A stretch of 64,000 nucleotides of DNA from Flavimaricola marinus (GCF_900184895.1 NZ_FXZK01000001.1:310001-374000), one strand, 5' to 3'; positions 26,589-36,290 are shown, counted from the first letter of the stretch. Made by a program: numbers and translations. Notes: a model not told the origin generated them from the sequence alone.

Positions 26589-27115
26589 GCCGCTCCCCCC
26601 TTGATCTGAGCCTCAACAGCGGCGTCCACCGCGGCCTGATCAACCGAACCGCCAAACACGCGGACGATCTCAGCGGCTGTGTCCTTGGCGACGGCAGAGA
26701 CGCTTTCCACGGCTGAGGCGCGGATCTCGCTGATCGCCTTTTCGCTCTCGGCTGTACGAGCAGCAATCTCGGCATCCGCCTTCTGCAGCTCGACATCGAG
26801 TTCGGCCTGAATTTCGGCCTTGGTCTCGGCCACGATGCGGTTGGCTTCGGTGCGCGCGTCGACCAGCGCCTTCTCGTAGGCAGCCTCCGCGGCATCAGCC
26901 TTGGCCTTCAGCTCTTCTGCTGCGCCAATATCGTTTGTAATCGTTCCGGCACGTTCGGCCAGCACAGCACCAATGCGGGGCAATGCGATCCGAGACAGGA
27001 CCAGATAGATTACAATCAGGGTCACTACCAACCAGAAGACCTGGTTTGGGTAGGTCGAAAAGTCGAGTTGCGGCATACCCGCTTCGACTTCTTCCGCGAC
27101 TGTTTCTGTTGCCAT
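26585..27115 (-). CDS. F0F1 ATP synthase subunit b'
   Basis: 176 residues from the ATG at 27115, with GAGGG 5 nt upstream; the longer start at 27136 is less likely. A short acidic N-terminus precedes a membrane helix (about 29-47, [20 protein letters not shown]) and a coiled-coil stalk. Photosynthetic and alphaproteobacterial ATP synthases carry this divergent second b subunit, which pairs with b to form a heterodimeric stator. It lies between atpE and atpF. Confidence 0.93.
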   Translation of the reverse strand: MATETVAEEVEAGMPQLDFSTYPNQVFWLVVTLIVIYLVLSRIALPRIGAVLAERAGTITNDIGAAEELKAKADAAEAAYEKALVDARTEANRIVAETKAEIQAELDVELQKADAEIAARTAESEKAISEIRASAVESVSAVAKDTAAEIVRVFGGSVDQAAVDAAVEAQIKGGAA

Positions 27116-27191
27116 GACGTCCCTCGAAACCTTCATTTACACCGAACGGCGCGTGTCGCGCCGCCCGGCCTCAAGGATGATCGAGTTTGCC

Positions 27192-27428
27192 TTAGACGGC
27201 GAACATCAGGAGCAGAGCGACGAGGAATGCAAAGATGCCCAATGCTTCTGCGAATGCCAGACCGATGAACAGGGTCGCGGTCTGCGATGCGGCGGCAGAT
27301 GGGTTGCGCAGAGCGCCTGCCAGATAGTTACCAGCCACGTGGCCAACGCCGATTGCAGCAGCGCCCGAACCGATAGCGGCCATGCCGGCACCGACGAACT
27401 GACCCATTTGTGCGATATCGCCTTCCAT
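27192..27428 (-). CDS. atpE: F0F1 ATP synthase subunit c
   Basis: 78 residues from the ATG at 27428, preceded by AAGGAG; the longer frame to 27482 is not typical of subunit c. Two hydrophobic helices flank the polar loop ALRNPSAAA. The ion-binding Glu lies in the second helix ([15 protein letters not shown]), and the first has [17 protein letters not shown]. No sodium-type signature is obvious, so it should be a proton-driven c-ring. Confidence 0.97.
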   Translation of the reverse strand: MEGDIAQMGQFVGAGMAAIGSGAAAIGVGHVAGNYLAGALRNPSAAASQTATLFIGLAFAEALGIFAFLVALLLMFAV

Positions 27429-27485
27429 AACATTTCTCCTTGAGTTGGAAGTATTCGTAAGGTGCGTGATGTCACGCCCCAATGA

Positions 27486-28241
27486 TTAGTGAGACGGGTG
27501 AAGCGCGTCCTTGAGGTAGACACACGTCAGGATGGTGAACACGTAGGCCTGAATACCGGCCACAAGGACCTCCAGACCATAGATTGCGACGATCGCGAGG
27601 ATCGAGACCGGGCTGATGGCGGCAATCGCGGCAAAGCCTGCGAACACCTTCAAAACGGCGTGACCGGCCATGATGTTGCCCGCCAGACGAATGGAATGGC
27701 TCAGCGGCCGGACGAAGTAAGAGATCAGCTCGATCAGCGCGATGACAGGGCGAAGCACCAGAGGCGCATCCTTCATCCAGAACAGCGCAAGGAACGCAGG
27801 GCCGTTCAGGACAAACCCGAGAACCGTCACGATGACGAAGACACCGACACCCAGAACGGCCGTGACCGCGAACTGCGAGGTGGGGCTGAACGACATCGGC
27901 AGCAAAGCCAGATAGTTGGCGAACAGAATGAACAGAAAGACCGTCAGGATGTAGGGGAAATACTTGGCCCCTTCCTTACCGGTCACATCCTCGACCATCT
28001 TGTAGACAAAGCCATAGAGCAGCTCTGCCACGGATTGGGTCCGGCCTGGAACCATCTGACGCTTGCGGGTGCCGGTTACCAGCAGCAACACGATGCAAAG
28101 CACCGCAATCGCCATCCACAAGGTCGAGTTGGTCACTGTGTACCAATGAATCGGGCCGTCACCGAACAACGGCTTGATGATGAACTGATCCAGCGGGTGG
28201 AATACCAAACCGCCTTCGTCGCCATGTGCTTCGTCAGCCAC
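27486..28241 (-). CDS. atpB: F0F1 ATP synthase subunit a
   Basis: 251 residues with about six membrane helices. The essential arginine helix is visible in [22 protein letters not shown], and the N-terminus has [12 protein letters not shown]. It forms the proton half-channels against the c-ring. Its start overlaps the end of atpI by 8 nt. Confidence 0.97.
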   Translation of the reverse strand: MADEAHGDEGGLVFHPLDQFIIKPLFGDGPIHWYTVTNSTLWMAIAVLCIVLLLVTGTRKRQMVPGRTQSVAELLYGFVYKMVEDVTGKEGAKYFPYILTVFLFILFANYLALLPMSFSPTSQFAVTAVLGVGVFVIVTVLGFVLNGPAFLALFWMKDAPLVLRPVIALIELISYFVRPLSHSIRLAGNIMAGHAVLKVFAGFAAIAAISPVSILAIVAIYGLEVLVAGIQAYVFTILTCVYLKDALHPSH

Positions 28242-28581
28242 CTGAGTCGTCTCCTTGCTCGCCAGCCGACTTGGCCAGCTGCTTTCTTTGCACCTCCTGA
28301 GCCGATCGCATCATGGTTCTGACACCAGCCGCGAGGCCCAGAAATATGAAAAGCACCAGAAAGATCGGCATGGTTCCAAACAGGGAATCCAACCCGTATC
28401 CGATGCCGAAACCGATCAAGAGACCGGCTACAAGCTCTATCACCATCCGCCACGCAAGTTGGGCTTGCGAATAGTCCTTCTCCGAATGAGAGACAGCATC
28501 GCCCAACCCTTTCGCCTCGGCAATCCGTCGTTCCAACGCCCTGAGACGCTCGACTTCGTTGCCTTCGGTCGGGTCCGACAT
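28234..28581 (-). CDS. atpI: AtpI, ATP synthase-associated membrane protein
   Basis: 115 residues from the ATG at 28581 ([20 protein letters not shown]); the frame extends to 28821 but that part is not AtpI-like. Two membrane helices (about 43-62 and 70-90; [25 protein letters not shown] and [18 protein letters not shown]) with a conserved glycine pattern match proteobacterial AtpI, proposed to help c-ring assembly or magnesium supply. First gene of the F0 operon. Only a weak ribosome site is seen. Confidence 0.9.
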   Translation of the reverse strand: MSDPTEGNEVERLRALERRIAEAKGLGDAVSHSEKDYSQAQLAWRMVIELVAGLLIGFGIGYGLDSLFGTMPIFLVLFIFLGLAAGVRTMMRSAQEVQRKQLAKSAGEQGDDSGG

Positions 28582-28934
28582 GGTGTGACATTCCCCTTCA
28601 AAGTCTTGCATGTTGCTAGGGCGCTGGCCCGTCAGAGTCAAGCGGCAGGAAGGCGGACACAAGACCCGCATAACACATTGAAAATTAATAAATTTATGAA
28701 TTCCACCGAAGTGGTGAATCCGCGCGGAACACCGGCTTTGTGCCGGTCGAGACCCATATTCGATGTTCAACCTCGGGGTTGAGTATCGACAAGCGCTGAC
28801 CAGATCGCAGGGTCTTGGCACGGTGCATCATCCGATCCGGGTCCGCCGCACTCGCCCGGCCTCCCGAGGCACGAGCCATGTCAGATCCGATTTGAGTTCT
28901 GGTCCGCATTCGAAGCCTCGGCTATGCACGAAGT
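28582..28934. other. Intergenic region upstream of the F0 operon and of arsR
   Basis: 353 nt with no convincing gene. An AT-rich tract (GAAAATTAATAAATTTATGA, near 28679-28699) stands out in otherwise GC-rich sequence and is the likely promoter zone for atpI, about 100 nt upstream. No hairpin of note. Confidence 0.4.
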
Positions 28935-29270
28935 ATGACTGCATCGCTTGACATGGTATTCGCCGCTCTCGCCGATCCGACACGGCGGCAGATCCTTGCG
29001 ATGCTGCTCGAGGACGACATGGCCGTCACCGATGTGGCAGAGCCGTTCTCGATGTCACTGGCAGCGATATCAAAGCACCTCGGCGTCCTGGCGGATGCTG
29101 GCTTGATCAGTCAGGAAAAGCGGGGGCGGGTGAAGTGGTGCAAGCTGGAGCCCGACGCCCTCCGGGAGGCAAGCGTCTGGATGCAGGGCTTCGGTCAGAT
29201 GGAAGGCGTTGATCTCGATGCATTCGAGCGTTTCCTGGAACGTGAAATCGGAACCCACTCGCCCGACTGA
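28935..29270 (+). CDS. ArsR-family transcriptional regulator
   Basis: 111 residues. A winged helix of the ArsR type: FAALADPTRRQILAMLLEDDMAVTDVAEPF, then SLAAISKHLGVLADAGLISQEKRGRVKWCKLEP. It lacks the CxC metal site (only one Cys, in KWCKLEP), so it is not a metal sensor of the classic kind. Such regulators usually precede an SRPBCC (AHSA1) gene; here the next gene is a transporter on the opposite strand, so the partner is missing or elsewhere. Confidence 0.9.
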   Translation: MTASLDMVFAALADPTRRQILAMLLEDDMAVTDVAEPFSMSLAAISKHLGVLADAGLISQEKRGRVKWCKLEPDALREASVWMQGFGQMEGVDLDAFERFLEREIGTHSPD

Positions 29271-29273
29271 CGG

Positions 29274-30158
29274 CTATCCGTCGTCACGCAACAGCAATCC
29301 AAGAGCGGTCAGCGTCAGCCCAAGCCCCAATATGACCAACAGTGGCGGCACTTGCCCGCCCAGAGCCAGCTCCCACATGATGACCCAACTTGGTGTCAGG
29401 TAGGTATAGGCCATCACCTTGGCCGACGGCAGGCGCATCGATCCGATCTGCAGCAACACGAAGGTCACCGCCGTCGCAATCAGCACGATATAGGCCAGAG
29501 TGATCCAGACGAGGGGCGGCAGCGTCGACCAGTCTATCGCCATCAGGTTCGGCCACGCCCAAGCTGTCAGAAGGATCGCGCCCGCCACCGTCGTCGCGAA
29601 GGCGAATTCTATGGCACCCTCGCCGCGATTCAGCTTTCTGACCAACGGGATATAGAGCGCATGTGCAGCGCAACCTATGAAGTAGACGCCCTCTCCCCGG
29701 CCGATACGAAACTGCAGCAGCGCGTTCAGGTCTGCTCGGAATATGACCCAAACGGCCCCCATGGCACCAAAGAATAGGGCCAGTGCGATCCGCGACGTCA
29801 GCTTCTGACGCAGGACCAACCAGCCAAAGCCGGCCGCCATCAAGGGCGTCAGCGTAAAGACAGCGGCCGCGCTGACCGGCGGGGCCGTCTTCAAGCCCTC
29901 GAACATCAGCACGAAATAGGCAACGAAGAGCCCGCCCAGGATGCCAAAGCGCCAAGGTGCCTGAAACGTCCTGCGATGAAGCCCGCCCACCGCTGCGGCC
30001 GCGGCCCCCAAAACCAGCGCAGCCAGCCAGAACCGGACAGCCGTCAGCGCGTCGGGCGCAATATCGTTGGCCACGCGCGCGCCCAGCGAAAAAGACCCGG
30101 CGACCAGGCCGGAGAAGGCCAACATCGACAGATGGCCAACCAACTGAGAACGGTTCAT
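29274..30158 (-). CDS. EamA/DMT-family transporter
   Basis: 294 residues from the ATG at 30158, which overlaps the stop of the LysR gene by 4 nt. Ten hydrophobic segments in two EamA repeats are visible, with VSAAAVFTLTPLMAAGFGWL and TYLTPSWVIMWEL as family landmarks. DMT permeases export or import small metabolites; the substrate is unknown. It is co-transcribed with the LysR regulator, which probably controls it. Confidence 0.88.
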   Translation of the reverse strand: MNRSQLVGHLSMLAFSGLVAGSFSLGARVANDIAPDALTAVRFWLAALVLGAAAAAVGGLHRRTFQAPWRFGILGGLFVAYFVLMFEGLKTAPPVSAAAVFTLTPLMAAGFGWLVLRQKLTSRIALALFFGAMGAVWVIFRADLNALLQFRIGRGEGVYFIGCAAHALYIPLVRKLNRGEGAIEFAFATTVAGAILLTAWAWPNLMAIDWSTLPPLVWITLAYIVLIATAVTFVLLQIGSMRLPSAKVMAYTYLTPSWVIMWELALGGQVPPLLVILGLGLTLTALGLLLRDDG

Positions 30159-31045
30159 GCCTGCCAGTCGACAGCGGCCGCCTTCAATGCAGCCAATACG
30201 GCCTGCACTTTCGTGGTGCGGTGCAAATCCACATGCGTCACCAGCCAGCTTGGAATACACCATTCCAGCTTGGGCGGGATGATTTCGGTCAAACCGGGCA
30301 TCTTCTTGAGCCAGGTCGTCGCGACCAACCCGATGCCTGCGCCGTGCATCACCGCCTCGAACATGGCATTGGTATCGTCCGTCCGAAATGTGATCCGCTC
30401 CGACGGCACGATCTTTTCAAGCCAACTGTTGAACGGTGCGCGGCTGACCGTGGGATCCACACCTACGAAGTAATGGTTCACCAGATCATCCGTATCCTTT
30501 GGCATCCCATGACGTTCGATATAGCTTTGCGACGCGACCAGATGACTTTGCATCTGCATCAATGGCTGCACCACGTTGTCGGGCTGCTCTGGAACCGGAC
30601 CGGTGCGCACGGCGACATGGGCCTCGCCATATTCCAGACGGAACAGTCGCTCGCTGTTCAAATACTTGATCGTCAATCCGGCGTGCTTTTTTTGCAGATC
30701 GGCCAGCACAGGGGTGATCAACGAGGCAAACGCACCGAGCGACGTGACCACAAGCTCGCCGGAAACGCTCTCGCCCTGCCCCTTGATGCGACCGGCCAAT
30801 TGCGCGAACTGATCGTCCGTCGCCTGAGCGACCTGTAGCAGATCGAGCCCCGCCTCGGTGGCATTGTAGCCGCGCGGGTGCCGCTGAAACAGCTTGACCC
30901 CCAGCTGCGCCTCGAGCGCGTCGATATGACGGATGACGGTGGCATGGTGCACACCCAACGCCTCTGCCGCTCCGCTGACTGTGCCCATTCGGGCGACATG
31001 AAACGCGGTCCGGACTTCGTCCCAGTTTTCCAAAACGGTCTCCAA
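30155..31045 (-). CDS. LysR-family transcriptional regulator
   Basis: 296 residues. An N-terminal helix-turn-helix at about 8-65 (VSGAAEALGVHHATVIRHIDALEAQLGVKLF) and a LysR substrate-binding domain from about 90. Overlap with the EamA gene shows it is the first gene of a two-gene operon. Its inducer is unknown. Confidence 0.9.
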   Translation of the reverse strand: METVLENWDEVRTAFHVARMGTVSGAAEALGVHHATVIRHIDALEAQLGVKLFQRHPRGYNATEAGLDLLQVAQATDDQFAQLAGRIKGQGESVSGELVVTSLGAFASLITPVLADLQKKHAGLTIKYLNSERLFRLEYGEAHVAVRTGPVPEQPDNVVQPLMQMQSHLVASQSYIERHGMPKDTDDLVNHYFVGVDPTVSRAPFNSWLEKIVPSERITFRTDDTNAMFEAVMHGAGIGLVATTWLKKMPGLTEIIPPKLEWCIPSWLVTHVDLHRTTKVQAVLAALKAAAVDWQA

Positions 31046-31365
31046 GAATGTGCGTGAGTGAACATTAGCCCCACGATCGGAGGATTAGCGTTACGAAATC
31101 GCATGGTCAATATCGCCACCGGCTCAGGTCCGCCCAACGCAGCTGTGCTGCGACAGGATCACTGCCGCCTTGGCCTACCGCTTGACTCTGCAGCCCGGAA
31201 CGGCGTAAAGCGCAGCCAACACCCGGATTGCGTCTTGCCATCCGGTCCTTGGCTTGACCGAGGATCGCCCCCCGTCAGCGCGGATGCGCCCACGGGGGCG
31301 ATTGGCATTTTGGACGGGCCTTCCCTATCTTGGGCCCAAATGGTTGCGGCAAAGGAGCCTGCGAG
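31046..31365. other. Intergenic region between lysR and ffh
   Basis: 320 nt with promoters for the LysR operon (left) and ffh (right). I checked it for the SRP RNA core and found none. The ffh ribosome site AAAGGAG lies at 31351-31357. Several short GC inverted repeats are present, but none is convincing as a terminator. Confidence 0.35.
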
Positions 31366-32850
31366 ATGTTTGAAAACCTGTCCGAACGCCTCTCTGGCGT
31401 CTTTGACCGGCTCACAAAGCAAGGGGCCCTGTCCGACGACGACGTGAAGACGGCGCTGCGGGAAGTCCGCGTTGCTTTGCTTGAAGCAGACGTGTCCCTG
31501 CCGGTGGCACGAGATTTCATTGCCAAGGTCCAGGAGAAGGCCACAGGTCAGGCCGTGACGAAATCCGTCACGCCCGGGCAACAGGTGGTCAAGATCGTCC
31601 ACGACGCGCTCGTTGACACGCTCAAGGGCGAAGGCGACCCCGGCGACCTCAAGATCGACACCCCGCCTGCGCCGATCCTGATGGTCGGCCTACAAGGCTC
31701 GGGTAAAACGACGACGACGGCGAAACTCGCCAAGCGGCTGAAGGAGCGCGATGGCAAGCGGGTGCTCATGGCCTCGCTCGACGTGAACCGGCCAGCAGCT
31801 ATGGAGCAGCTTCAGATCCTCGGGCGGCAGATCGGCGTCGACACTCTGCCGATCGTCAAGGGCGAAGACCCTGTCGCCATCGCCAAGCGGGCCAAGACTC
31901 AGGCGGCGATGGGCGGTTACGACGTTTACTTCCTCGACACCGCAGGACGGCTGCAAATCGACGCCGAACTGATCCAGCAGGCCGCCGATGTGCGCGACGT
32001 GGTCAAGCCACGCGAAACGCTTCTGGTGGTCGACGGCCTCACCGGACAGGTCGCCGTCGAGGTGGCGCAGGAATTCGACGACAAGATCGGCGTCTCAGGC
32101 GTGGTGCTCACCCGGATGGACGGCGACGGGCGCGGTGGCGCGGCCCTGTCGATGCGGGCAGTCACCGGCAAACCGATCCGGTTTGTGGGCTTGGGCGAAA
32201 AGATGGAAGCGCTCGAAACCTTCGAGCCAGAGCGGATCGCGGGCCGTATCCTCGGCATGGGCGACATCGTCGCGCTTGTCGAAAAGGCGCAGGAAACCAT
32301 CGAGGCCGAACAGGCCGAGCGGATGATGCGCCGCTTCCAGAAGGGTCAGTTCAATATGAACGACCTGAAGATGCAGCTCGAGCAGATGCTCAAGATGGGC
32401 GGCATGGAAGGAATGATGGGCATGATGCCCGGCATGGGCAAAATGCAAAAGCAGATGGACGCCGCCGGCTTTGACGACAGCATCCTGCGCCGCCAGATCG
32501 CGATGATCAATTCGATGACCAAGAAAGAGCGGGCAAATCCTGCTCTATTGCAGGCCAGCCGCAAAAAGCGGATCGCCAAAGGGTCCGGGCTGGAAGTCTC
32601 GGAGTTGAACAAGCTCATCAAGCAACATCGGCAGATGGCCGACATGATGAAGAAGATGGGCAAGATGGGCAAAGGCGGCATGCTCAAACAGGCGATGAAA
32701 GGATTGATGGGCAAAGGTGGCCCCTCTCCCGAAGACATGGCCGCGGCGCAGGCACAACTGGGAAAGATGCCCGGCGGTTTGCCCGGCCTCGGCGGTCCCG
32801 GCGGAATGCAGTTGCCGCCCGGCCTCTCCGGCTTTGGGAAAAAGAAATGA
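31366..32850 (+). CDS. ffh: Signal recognition particle GTPase
   Basis: 494 residues from the ATG at 31366, after AAAGGAG. The N domain (1-about 90) is followed by the G domain with GLQGSGKTTTTAKLA, DTAGR and TRMDGDGRGG, and by a methionine-rich M domain (about 330-494), whose tail repeats Met/Gly/Lys and ends in a proline-glycine stretch. It binds signal peptides on nascent chains with SRP RNA. First gene of the run that continues to rpsP and trmD. Confidence 0.97.
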   Translation: MFENLSERLSGVFDRLTKQGALSDDDVKTALREVRVALLEADVSLPVARDFIAKVQEKATGQAVTKSVTPGQQVVKIVHDALVDTLKGEGDPGDLKIDTPPAPILMVGLQGSGKTTTTAKLAKRLKERDGKRVLMASLDVNRPAAMEQLQILGRQIGVDTLPIVKGEDPVAIAKRAKTQAAMGGYDVYFLDTAGRLQIDAELIQQAADVRDVVKPRETLLVVDGLTGQVAVEVAQEFDDKIGVSGVVLTRMDGDGRGGAALSMRAVTGKPIRFVGLGEKMEALETFEPERIAGRILGMGDIVALVEKAQETIEAEQAERMMRRFQKGQFNMNDLKMQLEQMLKMGGMEGMMGMMPGMGKMQKQMDAAGFDDSILRRQIAMINSMTKKERANPALLQASRKKRIAKGSGLEVSELNKLIKQHRQMADMMKKMGKMGKGGMLKQAMKGLMGKGGPSPEDMAAAQAQLGKMPGGLPGLGGPGGMQLPPGLSGFGKKK

Positions 32851-32904
32851 CCCTGCCGATGCCCCGGAAGTCTTGCTTGCTCAATCAATGGTGCAGCGTC
32901 GCGC

Positions 32905-33423
32905 ATGACTGATATGCTGCACACCCAACGGCTCGTCCTGCGCCGCCCGGCTCCCGGCGATTGGGAACAGGTGGGCGCATTCATGATGTCGGAACGCTCC
33001 GTCGGGATCGGCGGACCGCTTACGCTCGGCCAGGCTTGGCGTTCCTTCGCGAGTGAGTTGGGACACTGGGAAATTCTGGGGTGCGGAATGTGGGCGGTCA
33101 CCCAACGCGGCGACGACACCGCGATCGGACTCGTCGGCCCGTGGTGCCCCGCGGACTGGCCCGAAACCGAAATCGGCTGGCTCCTGTTCTCGCCCGATCT
33201 CGAAGGGACCGGTATCGTCACGGAGGCCGCCCGCGCAGCGATCACCCATGCATGGGATGTGCTCGGCTGGGACACAATCGTGAGCTATATCGCTCCGTCC
33301 AACACGCGTTCGATCCGGCTGGCCGAGAAACTCGGCGCCGTGCTCGATCCCGACGCGCCGCAGCCAAAGCCCGATCAGCCCTGCCTCGTCTATCGGCACC
33401 CCGCCCCAAGGGGGACGTCATGA
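32905..33423 (+). CDS. GNAT-family N-acetyltransferase (RimJ-type)
   Basis: 172 residues. TQRLVLRRPAPGDWEQV at the start and GWLLFSPDLEGTGIVTEAARAAITHAWDVLGWDTIVSYIAPSNTRSIRLAEKLGA (acetyl-CoA motif A/B) are typical of RimJ/RimL acetyltransferases. The substrate is unknown. The stop overlaps the start of a second, related acetyltransferase. Confidence 0.9.
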   Translation: MTDMLHTQRLVLRRPAPGDWEQVGAFMMSERSVGIGGPLTLGQAWRSFASELGHWEILGCGMWAVTQRGDDTAIGLVGPWCPADWPETEIGWLLFSPDLEGTGIVTEAARAAITHAWDVLGWDTIVSYIAPSNTRSIRLAEKLGAVLDPDAPQPKPDQPCLVYRHPAPRGTS

Positions 33424-33992
33424 CCCGTCCTTGGGAAACACCGATGACAGGAGCCCTTGCCGAACGGGCGCGCGCCGCGCTGGCATTGTTCCCGGTCATC
33501 GAAACCGAGCGCCTTCGCCTGCGCCCAGCGGAAATTGATGATTTCGGCACCTATGCCGACATCTACAGCTCACCGCGCTGGGACCACGGGGAGCCCTTCG
33601 ACGACGAGGATATCTGGCTTGATTTCTGCCAGTTGGTTGCCGGCTGGCTTCTACGCGGCATCGGACTGATGGCAGTGACCGATCAGGGCGACGACGCTCT
33701 TCTGGGCTTTGTGCTGATCAACCACGAATACGGCGACCCGGAGATCGAGTTGGGTTGGATGCTGACGGCGCAAGCCGAAGGCAAAGGTATCGCCACAGAG
33801 GCCGCGACCGCGATCCGCCGTCATGGCGAGCAACTCGGCCTGACATCCTTGGTCAGCTATATCGGCCCGACCAATACTCGCTCTGCTCGGGTGGCCATGC
33901 GGATGGGCGCGCAACGCGATGCGAGCGCCGAAGCGGACTACCCCGGCGAAATCCACGTCTATCGGCATCCGGCCCCAAAGGTGTCCGCATGA
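33420..33992 (+). CDS. GNAT-family N-acetyltransferase, paralog of the preceding gene
   Basis: 190 residues from the ATG at 33420, which overlaps the previous stop (ATGA). The same pattern recurs: TERLRLRPAEIDDF, GWMLTAQAEGKGIATEAATAI and YIGPTNTRSARVAMRMGA, and both proteins end in YRHPAPK/YRHPAPR. The pair looks like a tandem duplication. The substrate is unknown. Confidence 0.88.
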   Translation: MTRPWETPMTGALAERARAALALFPVIETERLRLRPAEIDDFGTYADIYSSPRWDHGEPFDDEDIWLDFCQLVAGWLLRGIGLMAVTDQGDDALLGFVLINHEYGDPEIELGWMLTAQAEGKGIATEAATAIRRHGEQLGLTSLVSYIGPTNTRSARVAMRMGAQRDASAEADYPGEIHVYRHPAPKVSA

Positions 33993-34075
33993 CGATCAAC
34001 CACACCGCCGCGATACCGACGGCAGACCGACGCTTTTTCCAAGGCCATATCGCGCCCCAACGGAGGCCAAAATGA
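33989..34075 (+). CDS. Possible 28-residue coupling peptide
   Basis: An ATG overlapping the acetyltransferase stop (ATGA, 33989-33992) opens a 28-codon frame whose stop (34073-34075) overlaps the ATG of the chorismate mutase gene (ATGA). It therefore links both genes by two coupled junctions. The peptide ([20 protein letters not shown] at its start) has no family. It could be a translated spacer rather than a functional peptide. Confidence 0.35.
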   Translation: MTINHTAAIPTADRRFFQGHIAPQRRPK

Positions 34076-34368
34076 CCGATCCAGTGACCCGCGCCGCCGA
34101 ACTTCTCAAGGCACACCGCGAAAGCATCGACCGTCTCGATGCTATCCTCGTCTTCACCTTGGCCGAACGGTTCAAGCACACCCAAGGGGTGGGCAAACTC
34201 AAAGCCGAGCACGACCTTCCACCGTCCGATCCGATCCGCGAAGAGGCGCAGATCGCACGGTTGACCGACCTTGCAAAGCGGGCCGATCTCGACCCCGAAT
34301 TTGCCAAGAAATTCCTGGCCTTCATCATCCAGGAAGTCATCAAACACCACGAAACGCATCAGTCTTAG
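34072..34368 (+). CDS. Chorismate mutase (AroQ type)
   Basis: 98 residues from the ATG at 34072, with CGGAGG 7 nt upstream. The all-helical AroQ pattern is visible: [29 protein letters not shown], then REEAQIARL and [16 protein letters not shown]. It converts chorismate to prephenate for phenylalanine and tyrosine. Position before rpsP is a common alphaproteobacterial arrangement. Confidence 0.92.
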   Translation: MTDPVTRAAELLKAHRESIDRLDAILVFTLAERFKHTQGVGKLKAEHDLPPSDPIREEAQIARLTDLAKRADLDPEFAKKFLAFIIQEVIKHHETHQS

Positions 34369-34415
34369 GGCCTGCCTCGCAAGCCCAACACATTGCCATC
34401 ACAGGAGAAAACACC

Positions 34416-34808
34416 ATGGCCATGAAAATTCGTCTCGCCCGCGGCGGTTCCAAGAAGCGCCCCCACTATGCCATCGTAGCAGCCGACAGCCGGATGCCAC
34501 GCGACGGTCGCTTCATCGAAAAGCTCGGCACCTACAACCCGCTTCTGCCCAAAGACAGCGAAGACCGCGTCAAGATGGACATGGAGCGCGTTCAGGACTG
34601 GCTGTCCAAGGGTGCCCAGCCCACCGACCGCGTTGCTCGCATGCTCGAAGCTGCAGGCGTTCTGCCCAAGAAAGAACGCGCCAACCTCAAGAAAGGCACA
34701 CCCGGCAAGGCCGCTCAGGAGCGCGCCGAAAAGAAAGCCGCACGTGACGCCGCCCCCGCTGCCGAGCCCGAGGCTCCCGCCGAAGAAGCAGCCGAAAGCG
34801 CCGAATAA
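34416..34808 (+). CDS. rpsP: 30S ribosomal protein S16
   Basis: 130 residues. [39 protein letters not shown] is the S16 signature. The tail beyond residue 85 is rich in Lys, Ala, Glu and Pro, a lengthening usual in alphaproteobacteria. AGGAG lies 11 nt upstream. A stable hairpin follows before rimM. Confidence 0.97.
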   Translation: MAMKIRLARGGSKKRPHYAIVAADSRMPRDGRFIEKLGTYNPLLPKDSEDRVKMDMERVQDWLSKGAQPTDRVARMLEAAGVLPKKERANLKKGTPGKAAQERAEKKAARDAAPAAEPEAPAEEAAESAE

Positions 34809-34823
34809 TCAAAGACCTGATGG

Positions 34824-34843
34824 GGCCGCAGGAAACTGCGGCC
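34824..34843 (+). other. GAAA-loop hairpin between rpsP and rimM
   Basis: GGCCGCAG (34824-34831) pairs perfectly with CTGCGGCC (34836-34843) around GAAA, a stable tetraloop. No T-run follows, so it probably acts as an mRNA processing or stability element that separates S16 levels from RimM levels. Confidence 0.55.
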
Positions 34844-34871
34844 TCGTCAACCAAGGTCAGGACACTTTGCA

Positions 34872-35378
34872 ATGAACCAAGACAAGATCATCGTCGGTGC
34901 GATTTCGGGCGCCTTCGGCGTGCACGGTGAAGTCCGCCTGAAATCCTACTGCGCCGACCCGGCCGCGATCGCAGATTATACACCGCTGTCCACGGAAAGC
35001 GGTCAGGTCTTCACAAGCATCATCCTCACCGGGCAAGTGACCAACGCGCTGATTGCGCGGGTCGACGGGATCAGCACCAAGGAGCAAGCCGACGCTCTCA
35101 AAGGTCAGTCGCTCTTTGCGGATCGAAGCCGGTTGCCGGCACCCGAGGACGAGGAATATTACCACGCCGATCTGATCGGGCTGAGTGTGTTTGACGCCGG
35201 CGGAACCGCGCTCGGCACGGTCAAATCGGTGCAGAACCACGGTGCAGCCGACCTGCTCGAGGTTCAGATACCCGATTCCAGCGCGACGGTTTTTCTGCCC
35301 TTTACCAAGGCCGCCGTCCCACTGGTCGATCTTTCTTCAAAACGTATCGTAGCCGACCCGCCCGACGGCTTGTTCTGA
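34872..35378 (+). CDS. rimM: Ribosome maturation factor RimM
   Basis: 168 residues. IIVGAISGAFGVHGEVRLKSY opens the RimM domain, and the C-terminal PRC-barrel half has ADLIGLSVFDAGGTALGTVKSVQNHGAADLLEV and FLPFTKAAVPLVDL. It helps assemble the 30S head around S19. It is the second gene of the rpsP run. Confidence 0.96.
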   Translation: MNQDKIIVGAISGAFGVHGEVRLKSYCADPAAIADYTPLSTESGQVFTSIILTGQVTNALIARVDGISTKEQADALKGQSLFADRSRLPAPEDEEYYHADLIGLSVFDAGGTALGTVKSVQNHGAADLLEVQIPDSSATVFLPFTKAAVPLVDLSSKRIVADPPDGLF

Positions 35379-35441
35379 TGGGTGCTTGCATTGGCGGTCA
35401 GACGCCGCCAATGTTTCGAAAACCGTCCCAGACAGGCACCC

Positions 35442-36284
35442 ATGGCTGATACACGCCCCCGTCGCATCTTGATCCACCCCGGTTTTCACAAGACCGGAAC
35501 AAGTTCGATCCAGCACTTCCTGTGGACGAACAGGGCACTGCTCTCCGACACATTGGCGGTCCTGCAATTGCGTCACCTGAAACCTGCCGCGCAACTTTGC
35601 ATGAGCTATTCGCGCAATTCCAGCCCGTTGTTGTTGGCGGATCTCGTCGGCGCACTGACCGAGGCCATCGAGGAACATGGCCCCGTGCCGGACTCCGACG
35701 ATACCCGCGATATTGTCGTGAGCTGCGAGGCTCTTTCGGGTCATTGTCCGGGTTGGCCCGGTGTCGACAATTATGCCGCCGCGCCGTTTACGGCCAGCGT
35801 CTTGGCGGGCTTCTTTGGCGAGGTGTTTCCCGGCTCCGAAGTGCTTGTGGTGTATTCGACGCGCGAGCAGGACAGTTGGCTGCACAGCGCATGGCGCCAT
35901 CACTTGTTGGGACAACGGCTGATGGTGGACTATGAAACCTGGGCGCCGCGGTATCGGGTCGCCGCTGACCTGATGCCCGTCGTGATCGAGGTGGCGGAGG
36001 GCCTCGCACCGGTGCGGGTATTCACGTTGCCGCTCGAGGAATCCCATTTGCACCCGCAAGGGCCGGGTGGGGCGTTGCTCGAATTGATCGACCTGCCGGA
36101 CGACCTGCGCCGGCGCCTGCAGCCTGTCGGTCACGGTAATCCCGGCCCCAAGGCCACACTGGCGCGGGAATATCTGGCGCTGAACCGGTCCGCCCTGACG
36201 GATTCGGACGTCAAGAACCGCAAGGATATGCTTGCCGATCAAGCGAAAGTCGGAGGCTGGGCCACAGCCAGCCACCGGACCTGA
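35442..36284 (+). CDS. Sulfotransferase-like protein 1
   Basis: 280 residues from the ATG at 35442, preceded by ACAGGCACC. The N-terminal ILIHPGFHKTGTSSIQHF (residues 9-26) matches the PAPS 5'-phosphosulfate loop. The next gene has the same loop (VVVHAGFHKTGTTSVQALL) and shares the order of later motifs (E-x-LSG/DLAG, ST.E..SWL/AWL, LPLEE/RPLEE, LNRS), so they are tandem paralogs. Acceptor unknown; cytoplasmic. Its place between rimM and trmD is surprising. Confidence 0.72.
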   Translation: MADTRPRRILIHPGFHKTGTSSIQHFLWTNRALLSDTLAVLQLRHLKPAAQLCMSYSRNSSPLLLADLVGALTEAIEEHGPVPDSDDTRDIVVSCEALSGHCPGWPGVDNYAAAPFTASVLAGFFGEVFPGSEVLVVYSTREQDSWLHSAWRHHLLGQRLMVDYETWAPRYRVAADLMPVVIEVAEGLAPVRVFTLPLEESHLHPQGPGGALLELIDLPDDLRRRLQPVGHGNPGPKATLAREYLALNRSALTDSDVKNRKDMLADQAKVGGWATASHRT

Positions 36285-36290
36285 CCGGCA

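Noticed and set aside
31046-31365. SRP RNA gene next to ffh
   Set aside because: The conserved GGAAGCAGC-type core and its internal loop partners are not present in this interval.
32390-32470. Repeated GGCATG motif in ffh
   Set aside because: It codes for the Met/Gly-rich M domain of Ffh and needs no separate explanation.
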